The notes beneath the pieces are model-generated. The model ran no database searches. It had not been told where the DNA came from and worked only from the letters and a program-made list of their open reading frames with translations. Below, piece after piece: positions 1 to 5,188 of a stretch of 7,966 nucleotides of DNA. The translations under genes and the position numbers were made by a program. Source of the stretch: Alphaproteobacteria bacterium (GTDB lineage: Bacteria; Pseudomonadota; Alphaproteobacteria; ATCC43930; CGMCC-115725); assembly GCA_030040495.1 (NCBI GenBank), contig JASHTP010000517.1:1-7966 (forward strand), in the 5' to 3' direction. Each line of letters opens with the position of its first letter. Positions within the stretch are counted from its first letter, which is position 1.

Positions 1-658
1 GGCCCTTGCCGTCGCCAAGCACCTGAATCTCGATATGGCGCGGCCGCTCAAGATATCGCTCCAGATAGAGCGTGTCGTCGCCGAATGCAGCTTTTGATTC
101 CGCCCGCGCCGTGGCGAGCGCCGTGGTGAGATCGGCCTCCGCGCGGATCACTTTCATGCCGCGCCCGCCGCCGCCCGCGGCGGCCTTGACCATAACCGGA
201 TAACCGATATCGCAGGCCAACCGGCGCGCCTCGTCGTCAGTGCCGACGCCGCCGTCGGAGCCGGGTACGACCGGGATGTCGAGATTTTTGGCCGCGACTT
301 TGGCCGCAATCTTGTCGCCCATCAGGCGAATGTGCTCGGGACGCGGACCGATGAAATGCACGTTGTGATCGGCGAGAATTTCAGCAAACCGCGCATTCTC
401 GGACAGGAACCCGTAGCCGGGATGCACCGCGTCCGCGCCGGTGATCTCGCAAGCCGCAAGAATGGCGGGGATGTTGAGATAACTGTCCCTGGCGGGCGGC
501 GGACCGATGCAGACGCTTTCGTCGGCCAGCCGCACATGCATGGCGTCCTCGTCCGCGGTCGAATGCACGGCGACCGTGGCGATGCCGAGTTCCTTGCACG
601 CGCGCAGCACGCGCAGCGCAATCTCTCCGCGGTTGGCGATCAGGATTTTGTCAAACAT
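1..658 (-). CDS. accC: Biotin carboxylase subunit of acetyl-CoA carboxylase (N-terminal part, cut by window edge)
   Basis: This is the ATP-dependent carboxylase that charges the biotin of AccB with bicarbonate, the first half-reaction of malonyl-CoA synthesis for fatty acids, in the cytoplasm. The visible 219 residues begin MFDKILIANRGEIALRV, the standard start of the biotin carboxylase N-domain. GYGFLSEN lies at about 81-88. The ATP-grasp part carries MGDK (lysine 116) and VMVKAAAGGGGRGMK (lysine 158 plus glycine-rich loop), matching the ATP-binding lysines of E. coli AccC. The visible part ends in RHIEIQVLGDGKG. The family is about 450 residues, so roughly half is missing past the left edge. 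The ATG at 656-658 is preceded by AAGG six bases upstream. It is the last visible gene of aroQ-accB-accC, 84 bp after accB, a wide gap for such an operon. The reading frame is intact and the identification is firm. Confidence 0.97.
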   Translation of the reverse strand, partial: MFDKILIANRGEIALRVLRACKELGIATVAVHSTADEDAMHVRLADESVCIGPPPARDSYLNIPAILAACEITGADAVHPGYGFLSENARFAEILADHNVHFIGPRPEHIRLMGDKIAAKVAAKNLDIPVVPGSDGGVGTDDEARRLACDIGYPVMVKAAAGGGGRGMKVIRAEADLTTALATARAESKAAFGDDTLYLERYLERPRHIEIQVLGDGKG

Positions 659-679
659 TTTCGCCTTCGCGAGCGAAGG
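659..679 (-). promoter_or_regulatory. accC ribosome binding site inside a small hairpin
   Basis: On the minus strand the accC ATG is preceded by AAGG (664-667) with six bases of spacing. This Shine-Dalgarno is the 3' arm of a perfect 6-bp stem over 664-679, arms CCTTCG and CGAAGG with a CTCG loop. Folding would hide the ribosome site. The structure is seen directly in the sequence; any effect on accC translation is inference. Confidence 0.5.
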
Positions 680-740
680 GCGACAGGCGAACGGCGAATG
701 GACATGCGCTCACATCCGCTGTTCGCTTCTCACCACTCGC
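673..740. repeat. Inverted repeat of 7-nt units in the accB-accC spacer
   Basis: The 84-bp accB-accC spacer is mostly one structured element. On the plus strand, 673-700 is four tandem heptads of form GCGANNN, and 713-740 is four heptads close to NNNTCGC. The two blocks are complementary at 21 of 28 positions. As the minus-strand transcript, three of the seven mismatches become G-U pairs, giving a 28-bp imperfect stem with a 12-nt loop (701-712). There is no U-run after it, so it does not look like an intrinsic terminator. It resembles a dispersed intergenic repeat or an mRNA processing/stability hairpin. Whether copies exist elsewhere in the genome cannot be seen here. Confidence 0.7.
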
Positions 741-742
741 CA

Positions 743-1201
743 TCATTCGATAATCAGCAGCGGCTCGCCGTATTCGACCGGCTGGCCGTCTTCGACCAGA
801 ATCTGAATGACGGTGCCCGAGCGAGGCGCCGGTATCTGATTCATCGTCTTCATCGCCTCGATGATGAGCAGCGTCTCGCCGGCTTTCACCTGGCTACCGA
901 CTTCGATAAAGGGCCGCGCCCCGGGTTCCGGACCGCGATAGGCGGTACCGACCATCGGCGAGGCGACGAGCCCCGGGTGCTGCGCCGGGTCCACGGGAGC
1001 TACGGCGGCCGTCAAGCCTGGCGCCGCTACAGGCAGCTCCGCTTGCCGCGCCCGCGGCATGGCAGCGAGCGGCTGCCTGGCGACTCGAATAGACGCCCCG
1101 CCCTGTTCGATCGCGATCTCGGTGAGGCCGGTCTCCTCGAGCAGTGCCGCAAGCGTGCGGACGAGATCGCCGTCCACCGTCCAGTCCCTGGGACTCGCCA
1201 T
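743..1201 (-). CDS. accB: Biotin carboxyl carrier protein of acetyl-CoA carboxylase
   Basis: AccB carries the biotin that shuttles the carboxyl group from AccC to the carboxyltransferase. The protein is 152 residues, close to the 156 of E. coli. Residues 1-40 form the N-terminal domain typical of BCCP. About 41-78 is a Pro/Ala-rich flexible linker. About 79-152 is the biotinyl domain, opening with VASPMVGTAY and containing EAMKTMNQI. The biotin acceptor is lysine 118, 34 residues from the C-terminus, as expected. The ATG at 1199-1201 follows the aroQ stop by 16 bp. GGAG sits 11 bases upstream, just after that stop, a slightly long spacing. The gene should be co-transcribed and probably translationally linked with aroQ. 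The identification is firm. Confidence 0.97.
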   Translation of the reverse strand: MASPRDWTVDGDLVRTLAALLEETGLTEIAIEQGGASIRVARQPLAAMPRARQAELPVAAPGLTAAVAPVDPAQHPGLVASPMVGTAYRGPEPGARPFIEVGSQVKAGETLLIIEAMKTMNQIPAPRSGTVIQILVEDGQPVEYGEPLLIIE

Positions 1202-1217
1202 GCCGAATGAAACTCCG

Positions 1218-1664
1218 TCAGTCGCGCTTGATGAGCTGCGCCATCGCCTCGAGCGCCAGCAGGTAGCCGTGCGCGCCGAAGCCGCAGATCATGCCCTGCG
1301 CCGCCTCGCTCACATAGGAGTGCCGGCGGTAGCTCTCGCGGCGATGGATGTTGGAGAGATGCACCTCGATCACCGGCAGTTCCGACGCCCGCAGCGCATC
1401 GAGGATGGCGATCGAAGTATGGGTGTAGGCGCCGGCGTTGAGCACGATGCCGTCGGCGGTCTCGCGCGCCTCCTGGATCCAGTCGACGAGTTGGCCCTCG
1501 CTGTTTGACTGGCGGAAATCGACGGCGACATCGAGCTCGGTGGCGCGCTCGAGGCAGGCCTCCTCGATATCCGCCAGCGTGTCTCGGCCGTAGGTTTCCG
1601 GCTCGCGCACGCCCAGCAAATTCAGATTAGGCCCGTTGAGGACCAGGATCGTCGCAGCGGCCAC
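1218..1664 (-). CDS. aroQ: 3-Dehydroquinate dehydratase, type II
   Basis: This enzyme converts 3-dehydroquinate to 3-dehydroshikimate, the third step of the shikimate pathway, in the cytoplasm. Type II enzymes are small dodecameric proteins, and 148 residues fits. Motifs seen are LNGPNLNLLGVREPETYG near the N-terminus (the tyrosine is the catalytic candidate), LNAGAYTHTS in the middle, EVHLSNIHRRESYR with the catalytic histidine, and GFGAHGYLLAL near the end. The start is GTG at 1662-1664. No in-frame ATG lies upstream within about 40 bp, and GGAG sits seven bases before the GTG. It heads the aroQ-accB-accC operon, an arrangement common in proteobacteria. The function is unrelated to fatty-acid synthesis but the linkage is conserved. 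Confidence 0.97.
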   Translation of the reverse strand: MAAATILVLNGPNLNLLGVREPETYGRDTLADIEEACLERATELDVAVDFRQSNSEGQLVDWIQEARETADGIVLNAGAYTHTSIAILDALRASELPVIEVHLSNIHRRESYRRHSYVSEAAQGMICGFGAHGYLLALEAMAQLIKRD

Positions 1665-1671
1665 GCGCTCG

Positions 1672-1675
1672 CTCC
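1672..1675 (-). promoter_or_regulatory. aroQ ribosome binding site
   Basis: GGAG on the minus strand lies seven bases upstream of the GTG at 1664. It supports that codon as the start in the absence of an in-frame upstream ATG. Confidence 0.6.
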
Positions 1676-1694
1676 CGCTCTTGGCTTGATGGGC

Positions 1695-1722
1695 CTTATA
1701 GCATGGACGGGAAGGCCGGCAA
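1695..1722 (-). promoter_or_regulatory. Candidate sigma70-type promoter of aroQ-accB-accC
   Basis: On the minus strand TTGCCG (1717-1722) and TATAAG (1695-1700) are separated by 16 bp, in the 91-bp gap between marR and aroQ. Transcription would start near 1688 and leave a leader of about 25 nt before the GTG. TATAAG stands out in otherwise GC-rich sequence. The match is by eye and lacks experimental support. I see no intrinsic terminator after marR, so read-through from marR is also possible. Confidence 0.5.
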
Positions 1723-1755
1723 ACGCGCCGTGCTCGGCCGCCGCGGCGCCCGCGA

Positions 1756-2262
1756 TCAGAACTCGGTATCGTCCTCGGCGGCGAAATCGGCGGCGGTGCG
1801 CTGTTCGAGCTTGCGCATGATCTGATCGAGCAGGGTGCGCTCCTCGCCGGTGAGGTCGCTGAGCAGATCGCGCTCGACCGCCAGCACCATCGGCACGATC
1901 TTGGCGTAGGTGGCGCGGCCTTCCGGGGTGAGGTCGAGGATTGCGCGGCGGCGATCGTCGGGATCGGTGCGCCGCGTGACGCGCCCGTTGGCGAGCAGGC
2001 GAGCCACGGCGCGGCTCACGCGCACCTTGTCCATCGCCGTCTGTTCGACCACAGTGTTGGCGGTCATGGCGCCGTAGCGCCCGAGTACCGCCATGGTGCG
2101 CCATTCCGGCGCGGAGAGCCGGAAGTTCCGCGAATAGACGCGCGCCACCGCGCGTGTCACCCGGTTGGCGAGGACGGAAAGGCGAAACGGCACATAACGC
2201 TCGAGGTCGAGGGTGCGCGCCTCGTCGACCGACGGTAGGGGGCCGGCGGGAATTGATTTCAT
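1756..2262 (-). CDS. MarR-family winged-helix transcriptional regulator
   Basis: This is a 168-residue DNA-binding regulator, at the upper end of the usual MarR size. Helices around 20-45 should form part of the dimer interface. The DNA-binding domain runs from about LSAPEWRTMAVL (49-60) through the likely recognition helix DKVRVSRAVARLLANG (78-93). The wing carries DPDDRRRAILDLTPEG (100-115), the hallmark D-x-R-x-x-x-L-x-L-T pattern. The C-terminal helices end in an acidic tail. The gene is divergent from hpd-fah-maiA with 73 bp between start codons, so it most likely represses that operon and itself, released by a tyrosine-pathway aromatic compound; this is inference. The ATG at 2260-2262 has no Shine-Dalgarno and lies within a 24-bp dyad. 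The family is sure; target and ligand are not shown. Confidence 0.92.
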   Translation of the reverse strand: MKSIPAGPLPSVDEARTLDLERYVPFRLSVLANRVTRAVARVYSRNFRLSAPEWRTMAVLGRYGAMTANTVVEQTAMDKVRVSRAVARLLANGRVTRRTDPDDRRRAILDLTPEGRATYAKIVPMVLAVERDLLSDLTGEERTLLDQIMRKLEQRTAADFAAEDDTEF

Positions 2263-2274
2263 AAGAAACTAATT
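2251..2274. promoter_or_regulatory. Putative MarR operator (24-bp imperfect palindrome)
   Basis: The dyad has half-sites AATTNNTTTC and GAAANNAATT around a 4-bp centre, with 18 of 24 positions symmetric. It is an AT-rich island in GC-rich DNA. Its size and symmetry suit a dimeric MarR protein. It covers the marR start codon (2260-2262) and touches the candidate marR -10 box, so bound repressor should block marR. It lies about 60-85 bp upstream of the hpd start, suitable for blocking that promoter as well. Binding is inferred, not shown. Confidence 0.6.
2268..2273 (+). promoter_or_regulatory. Tentative -10 element for hpd-fah-maiA
   Basis: ACTAAT matches TATAAT at four of six positions and lies inside the dyad at 2251-2274. 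No good -35 hexamer is found at 16-18 bp upstream. The leader would be about 56 nt. This is a weak call, made because it is the best AT-rich candidate in the short divergent gap. Confidence 0.22.
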
Positions 2275-2300
2275 GTGCCGCGGCGGCAACCCGGCGTCAA
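2272..2300 (-). promoter_or_regulatory. Candidate sigma70-type promoter of the MarR gene
   Basis: On the minus strand TTGACG (2295-2300) is followed after 17 bp by CACAAT (2272-2277). The -35 matches the consensus at five of six positions and the -10 at four of six. Transcription would begin only a few bases before the ATG at 2262. This fits the missing Shine-Dalgarno and predicts a leaderless or nearly leaderless mRNA. The dyad at 2251-2274 overlaps the -10 box. Confidence 0.5.
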
Positions 2301-2319
2301 GTTTTGGTTTCATTCTCGC

Positions 2320-2325
2320 GGAGGG
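2320..2325 (+). promoter_or_regulatory. hpd ribosome binding site
   Basis: GGAGGG lies ten bases upstream of the ATG at 2336. It supports that ATG over the in-frame TTG at 2273, which lies in the operator region and would add 21 unlikely residues. Confidence 0.7.
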
Positions 2326-2335
2326 TGGCACGAGC

Positions 2336-3454
2336 ATGGCAAATCAAGTACCTCCCGGCGCGGCCGGATCGTCCGGCGGCTGGGACAATCCGATGGGCAC
2401 CGACGGTTTCGAGTTCGTCGAGTACACGGCGCCGGACGTTGCCGCTTTGGGCCGGCTCTTCGAACGTCTGGGCTTCGCCGCCGTGGCGCGCCACCGCTCG
2501 AAGAACGTCACCCTCTATCGCCAGGGCGACGTCAATTTCATCGTCAATGGCGAGCCCGAGAGCTTCGCCCAGGCCTTCGCCCGGCTGCACGGCCCCTCGG
2601 TCTGCGCCATCGCCTTCCGCGTGCGCGACGCCGCCAGGGCCTATGAGCGCGCGCTTGCCTTGGGCGCGCGGCCGGTCGCGGGCAAGGTCGGGCCGATGGA
2701 GCTCAACATCCCGGCGATCGAGGGCATCGGCGGCAGCCTCCTCTATCTCGTCGACCGTTACGGCGATCGCACGATCTACGATGTCGACTTCGTGCCGGTA
2801 GCGGGACGCGAGGAGCGGCCTGCGGGCGTCGGCCTCATCGGCATCGACCATCTGACGCACAACGTGCATCAGGGGCGCATGGCCGAGTGGGCGCGCTTCT
2901 ACGAGCGGCTGTTCGGCTTCCGCGAGATCCGTTATTTCGACATCGAGGGCAAGCTCACCGGCCTGCGTTCCAAGGCGATGACCAGTCCGTGCGGCAAGAT
3001 CCGCATCCCGATCAACGAGAGCGCCGACGACAAGTCGCAGATCGAGGAGTACCTCGCCGCCTATCGCGGCGAGGGCATTCAGCACATCGCGCTGGCCACG
3101 CGCGACATCTATCGCACGGTCGAGACGCTGCGCGACGCCGGCATCAAGTTCCAGGACGTGCCCGACACCTACTACGAGCAGGTCGAGGGGCGGCTGCCGG
3201 GTCATGGCGAGGATTTGGCGCGGCTGCGGCGCGACCGCATCCTCATCGACGGCGCGCCGCAGCAGGGCGGCGGATTGCTGCTGCAGATCTTCACCGACAC
3301 GATGGTCGGGCCGATCTTCTTCGAGATCATCGAGCGCAAGGGCGACGAGGGCTTCGGCGAAGGCAACTTCCGCGCTCTCTTCGAATCGATCGAGCTCGAT
3401 CAGATCCGACGCGGCGTGCTCGATCCCGCGGCGGCGGAGAAGGCGGGGCCATGA
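2336..3454 (+). CDS. hpd: 4-Hydroxyphenylpyruvate dioxygenase
   Basis: This Fe(II) enzyme converts 4-hydroxyphenylpyruvate (from tyrosine transamination) and O2 to homogentisate and CO2. The protein is 372 residues, within the bacterial HPPD range. An N-terminal VOC fold spans about 25-150 and the catalytic VOC fold about 168-335. The expected 2-His-1-Glu iron ligands are visible as His172 (GIDHLTHNV), His250 (GIQHIALAT) and Glu330 (GPIFFEIIERKG). Their spacing is very close to the Pseudomonas enzyme (161, 240, 322). The C-terminal signature GDEGFGEGNFRALFESIE is typical of HPPD and argues against hydroxymandelate synthase. The start at 2336 is chosen for its good Shine-Dalgarno. The stop overlaps the fah start by four bases. 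It is the first gene of the tyrosine-degradation operon and is probably controlled by the divergent MarR protein. Confidence 0.96.
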   Translation: MANQVPPGAAGSSGGWDNPMGTDGFEFVEYTAPDVAALGRLFERLGFAAVARHRSKNVTLYRQGDVNFIVNGEPESFAQAFARLHGPSVCAIAFRVRDAARAYERALALGARPVAGKVGPMELNIPAIEGIGGSLLYLVDRYGDRTIYDVDFVPVAGREERPAGVGLIGIDHLTHNVHQGRMAEWARFYERLFGFREIRYFDIEGKLTGLRSKAMTSPCGKIRIPINESADDKSQIEEYLAAYRGEGIQHIALATRDIYRTVETLRDAGIKFQDVPDTYYEQVEGRLPGHGEDLARLRRDRILIDGAPQQGGGLLLQIFTDTMVGPIFFEIIERKGDEGFGEGNFRALFESIELDQIRRGVLDPAAAEKAGP

Positions 3455-4446
3455 AGCTGGCAACGCTGAAGCGAGGCGGTCGCGACGGCACGCTGGTGGT
3501 GGTGAGCCGCGACCTCGCGTTTTGCGCCGCGGCGCCGCAGGCGGCGCCGACCTTGCAGGCGGCGCTCGACCGCTGGAGCGCCTGCGAAGCGGAACTGCGC
3601 GAGCTTTATCGCCTGCTCAATTTCCGCCAGCTCGACCGCGCCGTGCCGTTCGACGCCGCGGCGGTTTCCTCGCCGCTGCCGCGCGCCTATCAATGGGCCG
3701 ACGGCTCGGCCTATCTCCATCATGCCGAGCTCGTGCGCAAGGCGCGCAAGGCCGAGATGCCGCAAAGCCTCTACGGCGATCCCCTGATGTACCAGGGCGG
3801 CTCCGACAGCTTCGTCGGCCCCACCGACGACATCCTCGCCGCCGACGAGGGCTGGGGCATCGATTTCGAGGCCGAGATCGCCATCGTCACCGACGACGTG
3901 CCGATGGGAACTTTGCCGGCGGCGGCGGGCCGGCATATCAGGCTCGTCATGCTGGCGAACGACGTCAGCCTGCGCAACCTCATCCCCGGCGAACTCGCCA
4001 AGGGCTTCGGCTTCTTCCAGAGCAAGCCCGCAACAGCCTTCTCGCCGGTGGCGGTGACCCCCGACGAGCTTGGCGGGGCATGGGACGGTGGCACCGTGCA
4101 TCTTCCGCTCGTTTGCCACGTCAATGGCAGGGAGTTCGGCCGCCCCGATGCTGGCCGCGACATGAATTTCGACTTCCCGACGCTCATCGCCCATGCCGCG
4201 CGGACGCGCGCGCTCGCCGCCGGCAGCATCGTCGGCTCGGGCACCGTGTCGAACCGCAATCCCGAGATCGTCGGGTCCTGCTGCATCGCCGAGCGCCGCA
4301 TGATCGAGACCATCGAAGAGGGCGCGCCCAAGACCCCCTTCCTGCGCTTCGGCGATCGCGTCCGCATCGAGATGCTCGACGTTCAGGGCCGCTCCATCTT
4401 CGGCGCGATCGAACAGCAGGTGGCGCACTATCGCGGGCCGGCCTAG
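3451..4446 (+). CDS. fah: Fumarylacetoacetase (short bacterial FAH-family form)
   Basis: This enzyme should hydrolyse fumarylacetoacetate to fumarate and acetoacetate, the last step of tyrosine breakdown. It has 331 residues, shorter than the roughly 420 of animal FAH. The N-terminal part (about 1-75) is a small FAH_N-like domain and the catalytic domain spans about 80-320. Metal ligands are visible as Glu140 and Glu142 (DFEAEIAIV) and Asp171 (LANDVSLRN). Asp84 and His91 have the same seven-residue spacing as mouse Asp126 and catalytic His133. Lys192 (FQSKP) and Thr265 (GSGTVSN) also fit the active site. The ATG overlaps the hpd stop as ATGA, with GGAGAAGG seven bases upstream, so translation is coupled. 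Family membership is certain; the exact substrate follows from the residues and the neighbours. Confidence 0.92.
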   Translation: MKLATLKRGGRDGTLVVVSRDLAFCAAAPQAAPTLQAALDRWSACEAELRELYRLLNFRQLDRAVPFDAAAVSSPLPRAYQWADGSAYLHHAELVRKARKAEMPQSLYGDPLMYQGGSDSFVGPTDDILAADEGWGIDFEAEIAIVTDDVPMGTLPAAAGRHIRLVMLANDVSLRNLIPGELAKGFGFFQSKPATAFSPVAVTPDELGGAWDGGTVHLPLVCHVNGREFGRPDAGRDMNFDFPTLIAHAARTRALAAGSIVGSGTVSNRNPEIVGSCCIAERRMIETIEEGAPKTPFLRFGDRVRIEMLDVQGRSIFGAIEQQVAHYRGPA

Positions 4447-4490
4447 AGCGGCAGGGTGCGTGGTCGAAATGCGGCGCGGCCGCCGCTTGA

Positions 4491-4509
4491 CGCCGCTCGC
4501 TTCGCGGCG
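4491..4509 (+). other. Small hairpin in the fah-maiA gap
   Basis: The 92-bp gap between fah and maiA contains a 6-bp perfect stem, CGCCGC and GCGGCG around a 7-nt loop, with no T-run after it. It is therefore not an intrinsic terminator. TTGACG at 4487-4492 could be a -35 box, but the best -10 at 16 bp (GACACT) matches only three of six positions. A secondary maiA promoter is possible but weak. I see nothing else in the gap apart from the maiA ribosome site. Confidence 0.3.
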
Positions 4510-4529
4510 ACACTGAGCTCGCCAGCCCT

Positions 4530-4533
4530 GAGG
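4530..4533 (+). promoter_or_regulatory. maiA ribosome binding site
   Basis: GAGG lies five bases before the ATG at 4539. It selects that ATG over the in-frame GTG at 4533, which overlaps the Shine-Dalgarno itself. Confidence 0.65.
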
Positions 4534-4538
4534 TGCCC

Positions 4539-5180
4539 ATGAAGCTCTACGGCTATTTCCGCTCCTCCGCTGCGTTCCGCGTGCGCATCGCGCTCAATTT
4601 GAAGGGGCTCGCCTACGAGCAGGTTTCAGTGCATCTGCGCAAGAGCGAGCAGCTGAAGGCCGAGTACCTCGCGTTGCAGCCGCAGGGGCTGGTGCCGGCG
4701 CTCGACGACGAAGGCGAGATCTTCATCCAGTCGCTCGCCATCATCGAGTATCTCGACGAGACGCACCCCGCGCCGCCGCTGCTGCCCGGCGACCCCGCCG
4801 GCCGCGCGCGGGTGCGTGGCTTGGCGCAGGCGGTCGCTTGCGACATCCACCCGATCGACAATCTCCGCGTGCTGCGCTACCTGGCGAGGCCACTCGGCCA
4901 CGATGAGAAGGCGATCGAGGGCTGGTTCAACCATTGGATCAAGCTCGGCTTCGACGGCATCGAGCGCCTCCTCGCCGGCGACGGGCAGGCGGGGAAGTTC
5001 TGCCACGGCGACGCACCCGGCCTTGCCGACATCTGCCTGGTGCCGCAGGTGTTCAATGCGCGGCGCTATCCGAGCTTCGACATGACGCCCTATCCGACGA
5101 TCGGCCGCGTCTTCGAGGCGTGCATGGCGCTCGACGACTTCGAGCGGGCGCGGCCGGAGCGGCAGCCGGACGCGGAATAG
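4539..5180 (+). CDS. maiA: Maleylacetoacetate isomerase (zeta-class glutathione transferase)
   Basis: This glutathione-dependent enzyme isomerises maleylacetoacetate to fumarylacetoacetate, the substrate of the upstream fah product. The protein is 213 residues, the usual length. The thioredoxin-like N-domain starts MKLYGYFRSSAAFRVRIAL, the zeta-class motif with Ser9 and Ser10; the cysteine found in SSCS-type enzymes is alanine here. QGLVPAL holds the cis-proline and QSLAIIEYLDETHP (64-77) is the glutathione gamma-glutamyl site. The helical C-domain has CDIHPIDNLRVLRYL (101-115) and ADICLVPQVFNARRY (163-177), both diagnostic of MaiA. Neighbours hpd and fah confirm the pathway. The start is ATG at 4539, backed by GAGG. 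The gap to fah is 92 bp, looser than the hpd-fah overlap. Confidence 0.95.
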   Translation: MKLYGYFRSSAAFRVRIALNLKGLAYEQVSVHLRKSEQLKAEYLALQPQGLVPALDDEGEIFIQSLAIIEYLDETHPAPPLLPGDPAGRARVRGLAQAVACDIHPIDNLRVLRYLARPLGHDEKAIEGWFNHWIKLGFDGIERLLAGDGQAGKFCHGDAPGLADICLVPQVFNARRYPSFDMTPYPTIGRVFEACMALDDFERARPERQPDAE

Positions 5181-5188
5181 CCGCGCCC

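Noticed and set aside
332..1210. Open frame of 292 codons on the plus strand across accC and accB
   Set aside because: It is antisense to two certain genes and crosses their spacer. Its predicted protein has low-complexity Arg/His-rich composition and no motif, as expected for complement frames in high-GC DNA.
2297..3463. Open frame of 388 codons on the minus strand opposite hpd
   Set aside because: It mirrors the hpd coding sequence, and hpd has all its metal ligands. No conserved motif or ribosome site supports the antisense frame.
3204..4490. Open frame of 428 codons on the plus strand in an alternative frame across hpd and fah
   Set aside because: It is an Arg-rich shadow of two recognised genes. 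The alternative-frame opening is a GC-bias effect.
4934..5188. Extension of the exported-protein frame upstream through maiA
   Set aside because: It would bury the signal peptide behind 85 Arg/Ala-rich residues that overlap a certain gene.
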